Shown here: in pieces, positions 1 through 8,571 of the stretch
Numbering within the stretch: the stretch's first letter is position 1
Layout: each line of letters starts with the position of its first letter
Assembly (NCBI GenBank): GCA_964251665.1
Contig: CAXUKO010000026.1
Location: 10,591-74,590 of the forward strand
Reading direction: 5' to 3'
DNA from: JBBQLG01 sp964251665
GTDB lineage: Bacteria; Bacteroidota; Bacteroidia; Cytophagales; Spirosomataceae
DNA length: 64,000 nt
Notes under the pieces: model-generated
What the model was told of the DNA's origin: nothing
What the model saw: only the letters and a program-made list of their open reading frames with translations
The model's database searches: none
Program-made: the position numbers and the translations under genes

Positions 1-918
1 TTGTCGGCGGTATTGGGCGGGCGGCATCCCTATCTGACGCCGAAACAGGGTGGTGAAGTAGCTCAAACTATTAAAGCCGCATTCCAGGCAAATGTCCGTT
101 ACGCCCCGGTTGGTTGTGCGGAGCAGGGTGCCAGCCAGCGCAAGACGCTGCTGATTCATGTACTCGACCGGTGTCAGGCCGAACGTCTGGCGGAAGGTGC
201 GGTAAAAATTCGGCTCACTCATACAGGCCTGATCCGCCAGCTCGCGGACGCTCAGGCTACGGCGCAGGTGTTTGTTGATGTACTGGGCCACATGCGCCAG
301 GCGATTCGTGGTGGCACTCATTGAATTACGGGTCAGCAACAGACTGCGGGCCTGCGTCTGCATCAGCCGGACAACCAGTTCCTGAAGCACGAAATTGGCA
401 AATACCTCTTTGGCTTTATTGTCTTCCGTGAAAATGTACACCAGCCGGTCGAGTAGCTGATGGATGGGGCCGTCGTTGGTCAGGAAAAAGTTGTGATGGC
501 CAAATTGCCAGCCCTGTGGTGAGTCGATCAGCGGAGCACGGTCGTTCAGCAGGTTGGTCACCTGCTGAATCTTATCGGGGGCAATAGCCAGCGCAAGGCA
601 TTGGGTGGGATTCGTCAGATTAGCCTCCGGGAAGTCAATACGCATCAACTCATCACTGGAGACAATGACCGACTGACCCGGTAAAAAATCAAAAGAAGGC
701 GTGTTGGGCAGATGCATTACTTTTTTACCCCGAATCATACTGGCCAGTACGGGCGTATGAAACGTCAACTCAACGAGTTCGGCATGATGCTGCGTTTCGT
801 AGATGTTCAACTCCGCTGTATCAATCGTGTAGGCAGTCCTGTTTTCTACTTCCAGCTCCAGCCGCCGGGTACGCAGATGGCGGTCAATGTCAAACAAGGG
901 TTTCTGAACAGATTTCAT
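1..918 (-). CDS. AraC-family transcriptional regulator, C-terminus cut by window edge
   Basis: The minus strand stays open from ATG at 918 to the left edge (306 codons, no stop seen), so the gene is 3'-truncated by the window. The first ~190 residues look like the AraC_N-type ligand-binding/cupin region (MKSVQKPLFDIDRHL start). Residues from about 205 onward form two helix-turn-helix motifs of an AraC/XylS DNA-binding domain: SLSVRELADQACMSEPNFYR, then TDICLECGFNSLSYFTTLFR, ending in the typical MPPAQYRR. It should be a cytoplasmic DNA-binding activator or repressor; its targets cannot be told from the sequence. The plus-strand frames over it are shadows. The following 231 bp (919-1149) hold no gene I can support. 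Confidence 0.88.
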   Translation of the reverse strand, partial: MKSVQKPLFDIDRHLRTRRLELEVENRTAYTIDTAELNIYETQHHAELVELTFHTPVLASMIRGKKVMHLPNTPSFDFLPGQSVIVSSDELMRIDFPEANLTNPTQCLALAIAPDKIQQVTNLLNDRAPLIDSPQGWQFGHHNFFLTNDGPIHQLLDRLVYIFTEDNKAKEVFANFVLQELVVRLMQTQARSLLLTRNSMSATTNRLAHVAQYINKHLRRSLSVRELADQACMSEPNFYRTFRQTFGLTPVEYMNQQRLALAGTLLRTTNRGVTDICLECGFNSLSYFTTLFRRQIGMPPAQYRRQ

Positions 919-1149
919 GAATGGGTGACAGTTAAAAGCACTAGTCAGTAACGCCGTTTCCGCTCAGAAAGATATCCATTTATCAGCTAATAAAAATAAA
1001 CTACATCCTGTTTAATCTCAGTAAAGTTAAAAATTGCCTTTGTTTTACTACTAAAGCTCATAGCTTGTTTCCGGCAACTATTCAGGTTGACGAAAAGCTG
1101 TCTAAACCGGGGAGGTGGTTGGTAACAGGTTCACTGTCAATGAGAGTGA

Positions 1150-2070
1150 CTAAAACCCGTAAGGGGTGAAATTCAACCGGGTACTGCCCGCGCCTACCAC
1201 CAGTTCGGCCGGGTGACCGATGGGCATGGCCAGATTGCGGTCGGTATGACCTACCGGAAAATCGAAGCAGACGGGAAACGCCAAACCCTCCAGGTGTGTG
1301 CTAATCACAGCCTCAATGGGTTGCTCATAAGGCAATGACATGTTTTCGCGCAGGTCGCTGAACTGACCAACTATCAGACCCGCGAGATGCTCCAGACGTC
1401 CCGCCCGGCGGAGTTGCGTCATCATCCGGTCGATGGAGAAAAACGTCTCGTCGATGTCCTCAATAAACAGGATTTTACCCCGCCAGTCGGGTTCGGTGGG
1501 TGTGCCCAGCGTGTGAAGCAACATCGTCAGGTTACCGCCGATAAGCGTTCCCGACGCCCGGCCCTGCCGATTCAGCGCGTGGGCGGGTGCTGAATAGTGA
1601 GTGAAGCCTTCACCGAACAGCCACCGCCGGAGCGACTCAACGGATTCGGCGGCTTCGGGCTTTCCAAACTGACGCGGCATCACGGCATGTAAACTCTGTA
1701 CGCCCGTTTTTTCCAGCTGACAGTGCAGCATGGTAATGTCGCTGAAGCCCGCGAACCACTTCGGTGCCTGTTTAAACCGGGTAAAATCGAGGTGATCAAC
1801 GAGCTGATAACTGCCGTAACCACCCCGGGCCGCAAAAATGGCCCGAACGGTAGAGTCGTCCAGCATCGTTTGCAGATCGTGCAGCCGCAGTTCCACCGAA
1901 CCGGCAAACGGGCCGGAGCGGGCCGTCAGGCTGGCACCTTCTACCACATTCAGTTGCCAGATGTCACGCATAACAGCCAGACCCGGCAACAGGTCATCAT
2001 ACACAAAACGGCTCGCGGGAGCCACCACCCCAACGGTATCGCCGGGTTTCAGAAAAGGAGGTTGACGCAT
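1150..2070 (-). CDS. LD-carboxypeptidase (peptidase family S66, LdcA/MccF-like)
   Basis: A 306-aa serine peptidase of the S66 family, which removes the terminal D-alanine from murein tetrapeptides (L,D-carboxypeptidase) or inactivates microcin-C-like peptides. The N-terminus GDTVGVVAPAS (residues 10-20) and ARGGYGSYQLVDHLDF (81-96) are family hallmarks. The expected catalytic triad is visible: Ser110 in GFSD, Glu204 in FIEDID and His275 in VGHTDRN. Length is normal for the family and there is no signal peptide, which fits a cytoplasmic murein-recycling enzyme. The start ATG at 2070 lies just before the inverted repeat at 2080-2141, which separates it from the channel gene upstream. Whether murein or a peptide antibiotic is the substrate is not decided. 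Confidence 0.88.
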   Translation of the reverse strand: MRQPPFLKPGDTVGVVAPASRFVYDDLLPGLAVMRDIWQLNVVEGASLTARSGPFAGSVELRLHDLQTMLDDSTVRAIFAARGGYGSYQLVDHLDFTRFKQAPKWFAGFSDITMLHCQLEKTGVQSLHAVMPRQFGKPEAAESVESLRRWLFGEGFTHYSAPAHALNRQGRASGTLIGGNLTMLLHTLGTPTEPDWRGKILFIEDIDETFFSIDRMMTQLRRAGRLEHLAGLIVGQFSDLRENMSLPYEQPIEAVISTHLEGLAFPVCFDFPVGHTDRNLAMPIGHPAELVVGAGSTRLNFTPYGF

Positions 2071-2079
2071 TAACGTGAC

Positions 2080-2141
2080 GTATCCCGGACGCCCACGTCC
2101 GGTTTGTTGCCGAAATTACCAGACGTGGGCGTCTGGGATAC
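2080..2141. repeat. Intergenic inverted repeat, GACGCCCACGTC family, copy 1
   Basis: Arms of 24 bp at 2080-2103 and 2118-2141 pair with two mismatches around a 14-bp loop. The core CGGACGCCCACGTCCGG is itself nearly palindromic. The same core recurs at 26075-26130 and in degraded form near 55297-55355, always between genes. Here it ends one base before the last codon of the potassium channel gene. It lacks a T-run, so it is not a standard intrinsic terminator. Confidence 0.8.
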
Positions 2142-2142
2142 A

Positions 2143-3165
2143 TTAGTTCAACGGCGCTTCGACGGTATCGTCCAGTTTATTAAGGTCAAGCGTAACCAGT
2201 TCGTGATCGTTCTCATCGAACATCGGCTTGAATTTCTGGCCCCACAGCAGTTCGTCGTACCGGTAGGAATAACGCGTGTGTACCGTCTGCGAAAACGTAT
2301 CATCAATCGCCCGCAGTAAAATTAAAAATTCCGCTTCGGATTCGGTAAGGTCTTCAGGCGTGCAATTATACAGCGGGCTATCATCGGTGATGGCGTGCAC
2401 GATCGTCCAGTTCATGGGAAAAAAGCTGACCTTGCTGCGTTCGAGCTTCAGGCTGTAATATTTTCGGAACAGCGACCCGTCGTCTTTCTTCTCCATCTTG
2501 GAGAGCGAGACGTTCACATCCAGGTCGATCAGTTGGTTATAGCGCTGATTCACAATGCGGAACATCCAGCCGTTAATATCCAGATAAGGCGCTAAAACGG
2601 CTTTTCTGGAGAAACGTATGTGCGCCACCGGTCGTGAAAAACGTCCGTAAAGTAAACCGGTAGCCAGGGCAAAAGCCAGCACACCCATCAGCGATTCGAT
2701 AGCGGCCAGGGTGTTGGCAAACATACCCGTGGGTGCAATCCGGCCGTAGCCCACGGTTGTTAGTGTCTGGGCACTGAAAAAATATGCTTCCCAGAATCCG
2801 CCCATCGCCGTTGTGTCGGTCACGCCCGTCAGGTGTTCAACACCAGCGAGCACGTACAGACCCGCAAAAATGGCGTTGGTGATCAGGTAAAACGCCAGCA
2901 CCAGCCCCAGAAAAGGACGCCAGCGCATGGTAATCAGCCGGTGATACAGATTAACACGGTTCCAGAATGACTCATTCGACCGTCTCAGGTTGAAGCTGCC
3001 GTCTTTATTAATGAGCCGTGAATAGCCATCGTTGATCTTGGTGCCAAAACCCAAGTCCTGCCGTTTCTCTTCCTGTTCTACCAACTGACTATTACCGGCA
3101 TGGCGGTCGGCCAGTTTAGGACTGTTCTGTTTGGCGAAAGGCGGGGTCGATTTATTGTTGAGCAT
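2143..3165 (-). CDS. Inward-rectifier-type potassium channel (KirBac-like)
   Basis: A 340-aa integral membrane protein. The first ~80 residues are polar and cytoplasmic and include the slide-helix-like segment NRVNLYHRLITMRWRPFLG. A first transmembrane helix lies at ~85-107. The pore helix and K+ selectivity filter TVGYG are at 137-141 and a second helix at ~147-170. Residues ~175-325 form the immunoglobulin-like cytoplasmic gating domain, with HIRFSRKAVLAPYLDINGWMF-like sequence as in bacterial Kir channels. The family makes tetrameric K+ channels of the inner membrane gated by lipids and ligands. Length agrees with KirBac proteins. The 259-bp gap upstream (3166-3424) shows no gene. Confidence 0.92.
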   Translation of the reverse strand: MLNNKSTPPFAKQNSPKLADRHAGNSQLVEQEEKRQDLGFGTKINDGYSRLINKDGSFNLRRSNESFWNRVNLYHRLITMRWRPFLGLVLAFYLITNAIFAGLYVLAGVEHLTGVTDTTAMGGFWEAYFFSAQTLTTVGYGRIAPTGMFANTLAAIESLMGVLAFALATGLLYGRFSRPVAHIRFSRKAVLAPYLDINGWMFRIVNQRYNQLIDLDVNVSLSKMEKKDDGSLFRKYYSLKLERSKVSFFPMNWTIVHAITDDSPLYNCTPEDLTESEAEFLILLRAIDDTFSQTVHTRYSYRYDELLWGQKFKPMFDENDHELVTLDLNKLDDTVEAPLN

Positions 3166-3424
3166 AGCGCGTGTAAACGTCTGTCAAAAGGCGGATTATT
3201 AGTCAATTACGCAGAAAAATACCGGTCGCCACGCATCAATTACCCATGCGCATGCTGGTAAAAGCCGGTTGTGGGTAGTACAATTTTAAGTCGGGTTTAA
3301 TTCGATAGTTCTTGATAGTTGAGTAGATACCCTTAATTTTATGGAGAAATTCTTTTCTCTACTCAGAAAGTAGGTTACTCAACTTGCCGTACTAACTGTT
3401 GACTTTATCTGTACCAATCTCTTC

Positions 3425-4426
3425 ATGGATCAGCGCATCACCGGTTTGATTAGTATTGTCGTTCCGGCCTTCAACGAAGAAGAAAACCTTCCTGTTCTGG
3501 TGCAGCGGCTGATGGCCGTTATGCAACCGTACGCTTCTTATGAAATTCTGATTGTAGACGACGGCTCTACCGACCAGACGCGTCATGTACTGCGGCAGCT
3601 CAGTCGGGCTTACTCCGTTGTCCGCTATCTGTCATTTTCGCGTAATTTCGGGCATCAGACGGCGCTCCGGGCCGGGTATGACCATGCCCGTGGCGAAGCC
3701 GTCATCAGCCTCGATGCCGACCTGCAGCATCCGCCCGAACTGATTCCGGCGCTGCTGACCAAGTGGCAGGAAGGTTATGATGTGGTGTACACCGTTCGCA
3801 AACCCGACCCTAAATTATCTTGGTTCAAACGGACTACGTCGAAAAACTTTTACCAGATGCTCCGGGCGGCCTCCGAACTGGAACTCGAAGATGGCGCGGC
3901 CGATTTCCGGTTGCTCGACCGCAAGGTGGTCAACGCCCTGAAGCAATTTAAAGAAAACGATCTCTTTCTGCGGGGCGTAATCTCCTGGGTTGGTTTCCGG
4001 CAGTGCCGGGTGCTCTACCAGCCAGCCGCCCGGTACGCTGGCCGGACCAAATATTCGCTCAAGAAGATGATGAAACTGGCCGCGATGGGCATTACGTCCT
4101 TCTCGACCAAGCCGCTGTATCTGTCCGTAGCCCTGGGCTTCGCCATGTCGGCCTTCGCGCTGCTGTTCGGTGCTGAAGTGCTGTACGAAAAACTGTTCAC
4201 CGACGCTACCGTATCGGGCTGGACATCCATTATTCTGCTGATGGTACTCATCGGCGGTATGCAGTTTATCGTAATCGGCATCATTGGCGTTTATCTGGGT
4301 AAAACCTTCGTCGAAGTTAAACAGCGCCCGCCTTACCTGATTGGCGATACCAGTGAAATTGATGAAACCGTAACGACTGCATGGGACTCCGTACCGACCG
4401 AAGCTTATTATTCACCGTTGATGTAG
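3425..4426 (+). CDS. Glycosyltransferase family 2, DPM1/GtrB-like with C-terminal membrane helices
   Basis: A 333-aa GT-A fold enzyme: N-terminal VPAFNEEENLP (13-23), nucleotide-sugar motif DDGSTD (45-50) and metal-binding DADLQHP (97-103). Two hydrophobic helices near the C-terminus (~230-255 and ~268-292) are typical of enzymes that transfer glucose or mannose from the nucleotide sugar to an undecaprenyl or dolichyl-like carrier at the inner membrane. It overlaps the following deacetylase by 46 bp and begins a three-gene plus-strand group with a NodB deacetylase and a GT87-like protein, which suggests a role in envelope or capsular glycan modification. The sugar specificity is not visible. 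Confidence 0.9.
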   Translation: MDQRITGLISIVVPAFNEEENLPVLVQRLMAVMQPYASYEILIVDDGSTDQTRHVLRQLSRAYSVVRYLSFSRNFGHQTALRAGYDHARGEAVISLDADLQHPPELIPALLTKWQEGYDVVYTVRKPDPKLSWFKRTTSKNFYQMLRAASELELEDGAADFRLLDRKVVNALKQFKENDLFLRGVISWVGFRQCRVLYQPAARYAGRTKYSLKKMMKLAAMGITSFSTKPLYLSVALGFAMSAFALLFGAEVLYEKLFTDATVSGWTSIILLMVLIGGMQFIVIGIIGVYLGKTFVEVKQRPPYLIGDTSEIDETVTTAWDSVPTEAYYSPLM

Positions 4427-5181
4427 AGGAGTTCGATACGGCGCTCGAATACGGTCATACCTTGTCGCTGGCTGAGCAGATTGCGGTATCGACGCGGGGG
4501 CTTCGTTTGCTGAGTGATCGGTTTGTCGCTACAAACGCCCGGGTTACGCTGTTCACAACGGCCAATTATGCCATTCATGAGCCGGAGTTGATTAAGACCT
4601 TAGCCCGTACGCACGAGATTGCGTCACACGGGTACTTCCATACCACGTTTGAACCTGCTGACCTCGCTACGTCTAAAACGGCGCTGGAAAACCTGCTGGG
4701 TAAACCGGTTGTTGGGTTCCGTCGGGCGCGGATGGGCTTTGTTGATCCGAACGATGTAGCGGCTGCGGGGTACGAATACAACTCATCCCTGCATCCAACC
4801 TTTATTCCCGGCCGGTACAATCACTGGGGTGAACCCCGGCATCCGTTCCGGGAAATGGGAGTCTGGCAAATTCCGGCATCGGTTACGCCCCGCCTGCGGC
4901 TGCCGCTGTTCTGGCTCAGCCTGAAAAACTTTCCGTTTGCGTTTTACAAGCAGCTTTGTCTGCAAACCCTCCGGGCCGATGGGTTTCTGAACCTCTATGT
5001 TCATCCATGGGAGTTCACGGATCTGGCCGAATACGAACAGATCCCGGCGTATGTACGTCGACACTCGCGGGATGAGCTGCTCGACCGGGTTGAGGCCCTG
5101 CTGCGGTTTTTGCAACCCCATGCCGAGTATCGAACTATGCAGGAATTTGCGGAAAGTTTACCGCAAAGGCGCAAAGACTAA
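4381..5181 (+). CDS. Polysaccharide deacetylase (NodB homology domain)
   Basis: A 266-aa protein with NodB-type motifs: FTVDVEEFD (11-19) supplies the catalytic and metal-binding aspartates, and SHGYFH (82-87) the HxxxH zinc ligands. A later YVHPWEF carries the conserved histidine near the C-terminus. The closest style is the XrtA/PEP-CTERM-type deacetylase found with exopolysaccharide genes. The first ATG at 4381 lies inside the end of the glycosyltransferase gene; the motif starts ten residues later, so no later start is plausible and the 46-bp overlap is accepted. It probably removes acetyl groups from the glycan or lipid-linked sugar made by the neighbours. Confidence 0.85.
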   Translation: MGLRTDRSLLFTVDVEEFDTALEYGHTLSLAEQIAVSTRGLRLLSDRFVATNARVTLFTTANYAIHEPELIKTLARTHEIASHGYFHTTFEPADLATSKTALENLLGKPVVGFRRARMGFVDPNDVAAAGYEYNSSLHPTFIPGRYNHWGEPRHPFREMGVWQIPASVTPRLRLPLFWLSLKNFPFAFYKQLCLQTLRADGFLNLYVHPWEFTDLAEYEQIPAYVRRHSRDELLDRVEALLRFLQPHAEYRTMQEFAESLPQRRKD

Positions 5182-5242
5182 ACGCAAAGGCCGCTGATGG
5201 TTTTCATTGCGTTCCCTGCGCTTTCCTTTGCGCCTTTGCGGT
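5160..5242. repeat. Inverted repeat of the GCAAAGGCGCAAAG type
   Basis: Perfect 17-bp arms, ACCGCAAAGGCGCAAAG at 5160-5176 and its complement at 5226-5242, enclose about 49 bp that contain a further CGCAAAGG unit. The element covers the last seven codons of the deacetylase gene and the first ~15 codons of the longest open frame of the next gene. It therefore appears to supply the deacetylase C-terminus and argues against the upstream ATG of the next gene. Confidence 0.75.
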
Positions 5243-5274
5243 TGAAAAGTCATGACAAATTATCGTTAAATCTG

Positions 5275-6462
5275 GTGAAACTAACTTTAAACTGGCTCAC
5301 GCTGCCCCGTCTGATCGGATTGTATCTGGTGATATTCTGCGCGGTGGCCTTTCAGAAATACGCATTGGGAAGTTTCAATAATTACCTGATGTTCGCCAAT
5401 CCATTCCATAATCTTCTGATTAACAAGACGATTTACGGGCTGCACCCGACGTTATTCTTCGATAATTACAAGTATAGCCCGACGTTTGCCTGGCTCATGG
5501 GACCGTTTCACTTCCTGCCCGTATCAGTGGGCGTCGTGCTGTGGAACCTGCTCAATACCGTTGTGCTGGTGCTGGGTATCTGGAAATACCTCAGCGACGA
5601 ACCGGACGCGGATCAAAAACGCCGGACCGTACTGCTGATCGTGTTTCTGGAAGCCCTGATTACTGCCCAGAACATGCAGAGCAATAACCTGATAGTAGGC
5701 GCTATGCTGCTGGGTTTGTATCACCTTCGTAATGAGCGGGTTTGGTACGCAGCGTTCTTTTTTGTGTTGTGCGGATTTGTGAAATTCTACGGCATGGGGG
5801 CGGCTATCTTCTTTTTGTTCTATCCTAAAAAGCCGCAGTTTCTGCTGGCCATGACGGTCTGGACGGTTGTTTTCGCCCTGGCTCCGTGGACTATACTACC
5901 CTTCGATAGCCTGATGTCTGAGTATCAGGAGTGGTTTAAGGTGATTGTGGTGAGTAAGCTTGGTCAGTTGGTATCCGTGATGGGGATTGCCGAGTCGTGG
6001 TTTGGCATGGCCAAGACAGACGGAAATCTCAGGATTATTGAGGCCATTGGTGCCACGCTGTTCCTGCTGCCCTTTGCGCGGATTAAGCTCTGGAAAGACG
6101 CTGTTTTTCAGCGTCGAATGGTTGCTTACTTCCTGCTGTTCGTGATTGTGTTTAATAAGATGGCGGAATCGCCCACCTATGTATTGGCCGTAGCAGGTGT
6201 AGCCCTGTGGTGGATCACGCTGGAACGAAAAACGCCGTTGGATACGGCGTTGCTGGTGCTGGTGATTGTTTTTACATCTTTATCGCCGACGGATATTTTT
6301 CCGGGCGTGTTGCGCAACGATTTCTTCGTGCCCTACAACATCAAAGCGGTACCGTGTGTGCTGGTTTGGGGGCGGGTGCAGTGGCAATTGTGGACCATGT
6401 CGGGTCAAATGAAAACCACATCATCGACCACGTCTGATCCCATGTCTTTGTTGATCAACTGA
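5275..6462 (+). CDS. Polytopic membrane glycosyltransferase, GT87/DUF2029-like
   Basis: A very hydrophobic protein of about 395 aa with some ten predicted membrane helices, starting LPRLIGLYLVIFCAVAFQKY. The early loop NYKYSPTFAWLMGPFHFLP resembles the acidic/aromatic loop of GT87 (DUF2029) polyprenol-dependent mannosyl- or arabinosyl-transferases. Such enzymes use lipid-linked sugars on the outer face of the inner membrane, which fits the preceding DPM1-like GT2 gene that would make the lipid-linked donor. The frame is open from ATG 5197, but residues 1-15 of that form lie in an inverted repeat. GTG 5275 (MKLTLNWLTLPRL) is preferred, with TTG 5242 as an alternative. The 3' end overlaps the convergent DUF721 gene by 58 bp. 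Confidence 0.72.
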   Translation: MKLTLNWLTLPRLIGLYLVIFCAVAFQKYALGSFNNYLMFANPFHNLLINKTIYGLHPTLFFDNYKYSPTFAWLMGPFHFLPVSVGVVLWNLLNTVVLVLGIWKYLSDEPDADQKRRTVLLIVFLEALITAQNMQSNNLIVGAMLLGLYHLRNERVWYAAFFFVLCGFVKFYGMGAAIFFLFYPKKPQFLLAMTVWTVVFALAPWTILPFDSLMSEYQEWFKVIVVSKLGQLVSVMGIAESWFGMAKTDGNLRIIEAIGATLFLLPFARIKLWKDAVFQRRMVAYFLLFVIVFNKMAESPTYVLAVAGVALWWITLERKTPLDTALLVLVIVFTSLSPTDIFPGVLRNDFFVPYNIKAVPCVLVWGRVQWQLWTMSGQMKTTSSTTSDPMSLLIN

Positions 6463-6731
6463 ATCATCTTCTGCTTGGCATTGGCGAGTTCACCACGCAG
6501 GGGTGCCGACTCGATTTCGATGTACAGTTTACGGTCGCGGACGTAGAGCCGGTTCGTGCGTGATGCAATACTTTTCCCCATCATTTGCTCCCAGAACGCG
6601 ACGAGGTACGTTTCGTTGAACTTGGTCTGGAGTTTGTAGGTCCGAAGCATCTGCTCGATAGCCTCTTTCAGGGGCGTAACGGCGGCCTTGCGGGTGGCAT
6701 TTTCGCGGTTGTACTTATAGACCTGGCTCAT
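6405..6731 (-). CDS. DUF721 protein (DciA-like)
   Basis: A 108-aa basic protein beginning MSQVYKYNRENATRKAAVTP. It contains the DUF721 pattern: an N-terminal helix PLKEAIEQMLRTYKLQTKFNE, then W-EQMMGKSIASRT and a C-terminal LYIEIESAPLRGELANAKQ region. DUF721 includes DciA, the helicase-loading factor of bacteria that lack DnaC/DnaI. The link for this short Bacteroidota form is a family-level inference. The frame is open to 6791, but a promoter-like TATATTTG at 6755-6748 would start transcription inside that extension, so ATG 6731 was chosen. It is convergent with, and overlaps 58 bp of, the GT87-like gene. Confidence 0.8.
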   Translation of the reverse strand: MSQVYKYNRENATRKAAVTPLKEAIEQMLRTYKLQTKFNETYLVAFWEQMMGKSIASRTNRLYVRDRKLYIEIESAPLRGELANAKQKMIQLINKDMGSDVVDDVVFI

Positions 6732-6747
6732 AGGGGGTGTCGTCAGA

Positions 6748-6776
6748 CAAATATAGGCAACGCCCTGACCCCGCAA
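6748..6776 (-). promoter_or_regulatory. Putative Bacteroidota promoter for the DUF721 gene
   Basis: Read on the minus strand, TTTTG (ending at 6774) is followed 18 bases later by TATATTTG (6755-6748), an exact TAnnTTTG -7 box. Transcription would begin about 10 bases before the chosen ATG at 6731. Confidence 0.5.
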
Positions 6777-6835
6777 AAGCGCACGGACCATTATTCGGCA
6801 GAAAAATTACGCTGGCTAAAAAATGGCGGGACCGG

Positions 6836-6866
6836 TTGCTTTCGAGCCATTCGGACGCTATACTTG
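6836..6866 (+). promoter_or_regulatory. Putative promoter of the metY riboswitch transcript
   Basis: TTG at 6836-6838, a 20-base spacer and TATACTTG at 6859-6866 match the Bacteroidota -33/-7 promoter with one mismatch in the -7 box. It lies about 60 bases upstream of the SAM riboswitch, which fits a transcript containing the full aptamer. Confidence 0.45.
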
Positions 6867-6927
6867 CACCATCAAGTCAATTACCAGACACGCTTGTGTC
6901 GCCGTGCGGATTAGCCGCACCGATTGA

Positions 6928-7033
6928 TTTATAAAGAAGCGAGGAGAGATTAGGCTCTTTGAATCGCTGGCAACCTACCACACGGCAAGGTGCTAATTCC
7001 TACCCGCAGCAGGGCGCCGACGGGAAATATAAA
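6928..7033 (+). promoter_or_regulatory. SAM-I (S-box) riboswitch
   Basis: The leader of metY contains the conserved core of the SAM-I aptamer: GAGGAGAGATTAGGCTC with TTGAATCGCTGGCAACC, followed by CGGCAAGGTGCTAATTCC and TACCCGC. These correspond to the P2 kink-turn region, the GGCAACC J3/4 segment and the AAGGTGCTAATTCC P3/P4 region. Bases TTTATA (6928-6933) and TATAAA (7028-7033) can close the P1 stem. Established knowledge: binding of S-adenosylmethionine to this class turns off methionine-synthesis genes. About 200 bases of leader separate the aptamer from the metY start. I could not identify a clear intrinsic terminator there, so the expression platform (transcription or translation) is open. 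Confidence 0.88.
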
Positions 7034-7238
7034 CCACTGATTACTATGTATCACATCCGGCTTTGTTGCTGTATGCCCTACCGGGCCACTACGTAACTCC
7101 CCCTTTTCGCGACGTTAACCGGGACGGTTCTCGTTCGCCCGCCTGATTTCAAGGCTCCTGCTGACTCTTTTTTATTGGCTTTGTCCGGGAAAACAGTCAT
7201 GTAGATTCAACAGAATAAACCCTCTCATACACACTACT

Positions 7239-8570
7239 ATGGCTAACCAACTGCATTTTGACACCCTCCAGCTCCACGCAGGTCAGGAGGTCGATCCGGC
7301 GACTAACTCGCGGGCGGTACCCATTTATCAAACTACTTCGTTTGTTTTCAATGACTCGGCACACGGAGCCGATCTGTTTGCGCTTAAAGCGTTCGGAAAT
7401 ATTTATACCCGGATCATGAACCCAACTACCGACGTGTTCGAGAAGCGGATTGCTGCTCTTGAAGGCGGAGTAGCAGCGCTGGCGGTGGCCTCGGGACAGG
7501 CAGCTCAGTTCATTGCGTTGAGCAACATCCTGAATGCGGGTGATAATTTTGTGACCACCTCGTTTCTGTATGGTGGTACACACAATCAGTTCAGGGTGTC
7601 GTTTAGCCGGTTGGGCATTGATGCCCGCTTTGCCGACGGTGATAAAATTGAGTCTTTCGAGCCGCTGATCGACGAAAATACGAAAGCGATTTACCTCGAA
7701 ACCATCGGTAATCCCGGCTTTAACGTCCCCGATTTCGACGCGTTTGCCGCTTTAGCGAAAAAGCATGATCTACCCCTGATTGTCGATAATACCTTTGGTG
7801 CAGGCGGTTATCTGTTCCGGCCTATCGAGCATGGGGCGGCTGTCGTGGTTGAGTCGGCTACAAAGTGGATTGGCGGGCACGGTACAAGTATCGGCGGGGT
7901 CATCGTCGACAGTGGTAACTACAACTGGGGTAATGGCAAATTTCCGCAGTTCAGCGAGCCGTCGCCGGGCTATCAGGGAATGGTATTCAGCGACGTGTTT
8001 GGCGTGAACGGTCCCTTTGGTAATATTCAGTTTATCATCCGCGCCCGCGTAGAAGGGTTGCGTGATTTCGGACCATCTATTAGTCCGTTTAACTCATTTC
8101 TGCTGCTACAGGGGCTCGAAACGCTCTCGTTGCGTGTGGATCGTACGGTGCAAAATGCGCTGGCACTGGCGGAATGGCTGGAGCAGCATGAGCAGGTCGA
8201 ATTTGTGAATTACCCCGGTCTGGAAAGTAGTGCCTACTACGAACTGGCCCAAAAGTACCTGAAACGCGGGTTTGGCGGGGTATTTACCTTCAAGGTGAAA
8301 GGCGGTAAAGAAGCGGCCGATCAGTTTGTGAACAGCCTGAAGTTAGTGAGTCACTTAGCCAACGTCGGTGACTCGAAAACGCTGATTATTCACCCGGCGT
8401 CGACTACGCACCAGCAGCTAAGTGAACAGGCCCAGGCCAGCGCAGGTGTTGAGCCGGGGCTGTTGCGGATCTCTGCCGGTATCGAATACATCGACGATAT
8501 CAAGGCCGATCTGGAGCAGGCCTTCGCACAAATCGCCGAGCCACGGTCCGTCGCTACGGTATTGAATTAA
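7239..8570 (+). CDS. metY: O-acetylhomoserine sulfhydrylase (aminocarboxypropyltransferase)
   Basis: A 443-aa PLP enzyme of the Cys/Met metabolism family that makes homocysteine from O-acetylhomoserine and sulfide. The N-terminus FDTLQLHAGQEVDPATNSRAV and YQTTSFVFND is typical of MetY. Asp183 (VDNTFG) should bind the PLP nitrogen and Lys209 (ATKW) should form the internal aldimine. The long insertion GNYNWGNGKFPQFSEPSPGY distinguishes MetY from the shorter MetZ/MetB enzymes. It lies under the SAM riboswitch and just upstream of metX, which makes its substrate. The sulfide would come from the cys cluster at 29-36 kb. Confidence 0.96.
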   Translation: MANQLHFDTLQLHAGQEVDPATNSRAVPIYQTTSFVFNDSAHGADLFALKAFGNIYTRIMNPTTDVFEKRIAALEGGVAALAVASGQAAQFIALSNILNAGDNFVTTSFLYGGTHNQFRVSFSRLGIDARFADGDKIESFEPLIDENTKAIYLETIGNPGFNVPDFDAFAALAKKHDLPLIVDNTFGAGGYLFRPIEHGAAVVVESATKWIGGHGTSIGGVIVDSGNYNWGNGKFPQFSEPSPGYQGMVFSDVFGVNGPFGNIQFIIRARVEGLRDFGPSISPFNSFLLLQGLETLSLRVDRTVQNALALAEWLEQHEQVEFVNYPGLESSAYYELAQKYLKRGFGGVFTFKVKGGKEAADQFVNSLKLVSHLANVGDSKTLIIHPASTTHQQLSEQAQASAGVEPGLLRISAGIEYIDDIKADLEQAFAQIAEPRSVATVLN

Positions 8571-8571
8571 C

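Noticed and set aside
1..324. Plus-strand open frame of 107 codons at the left edge
   Set aside because: It is the complement of the AraC-type DNA-binding domain read on the minus strand; it has no family pattern.
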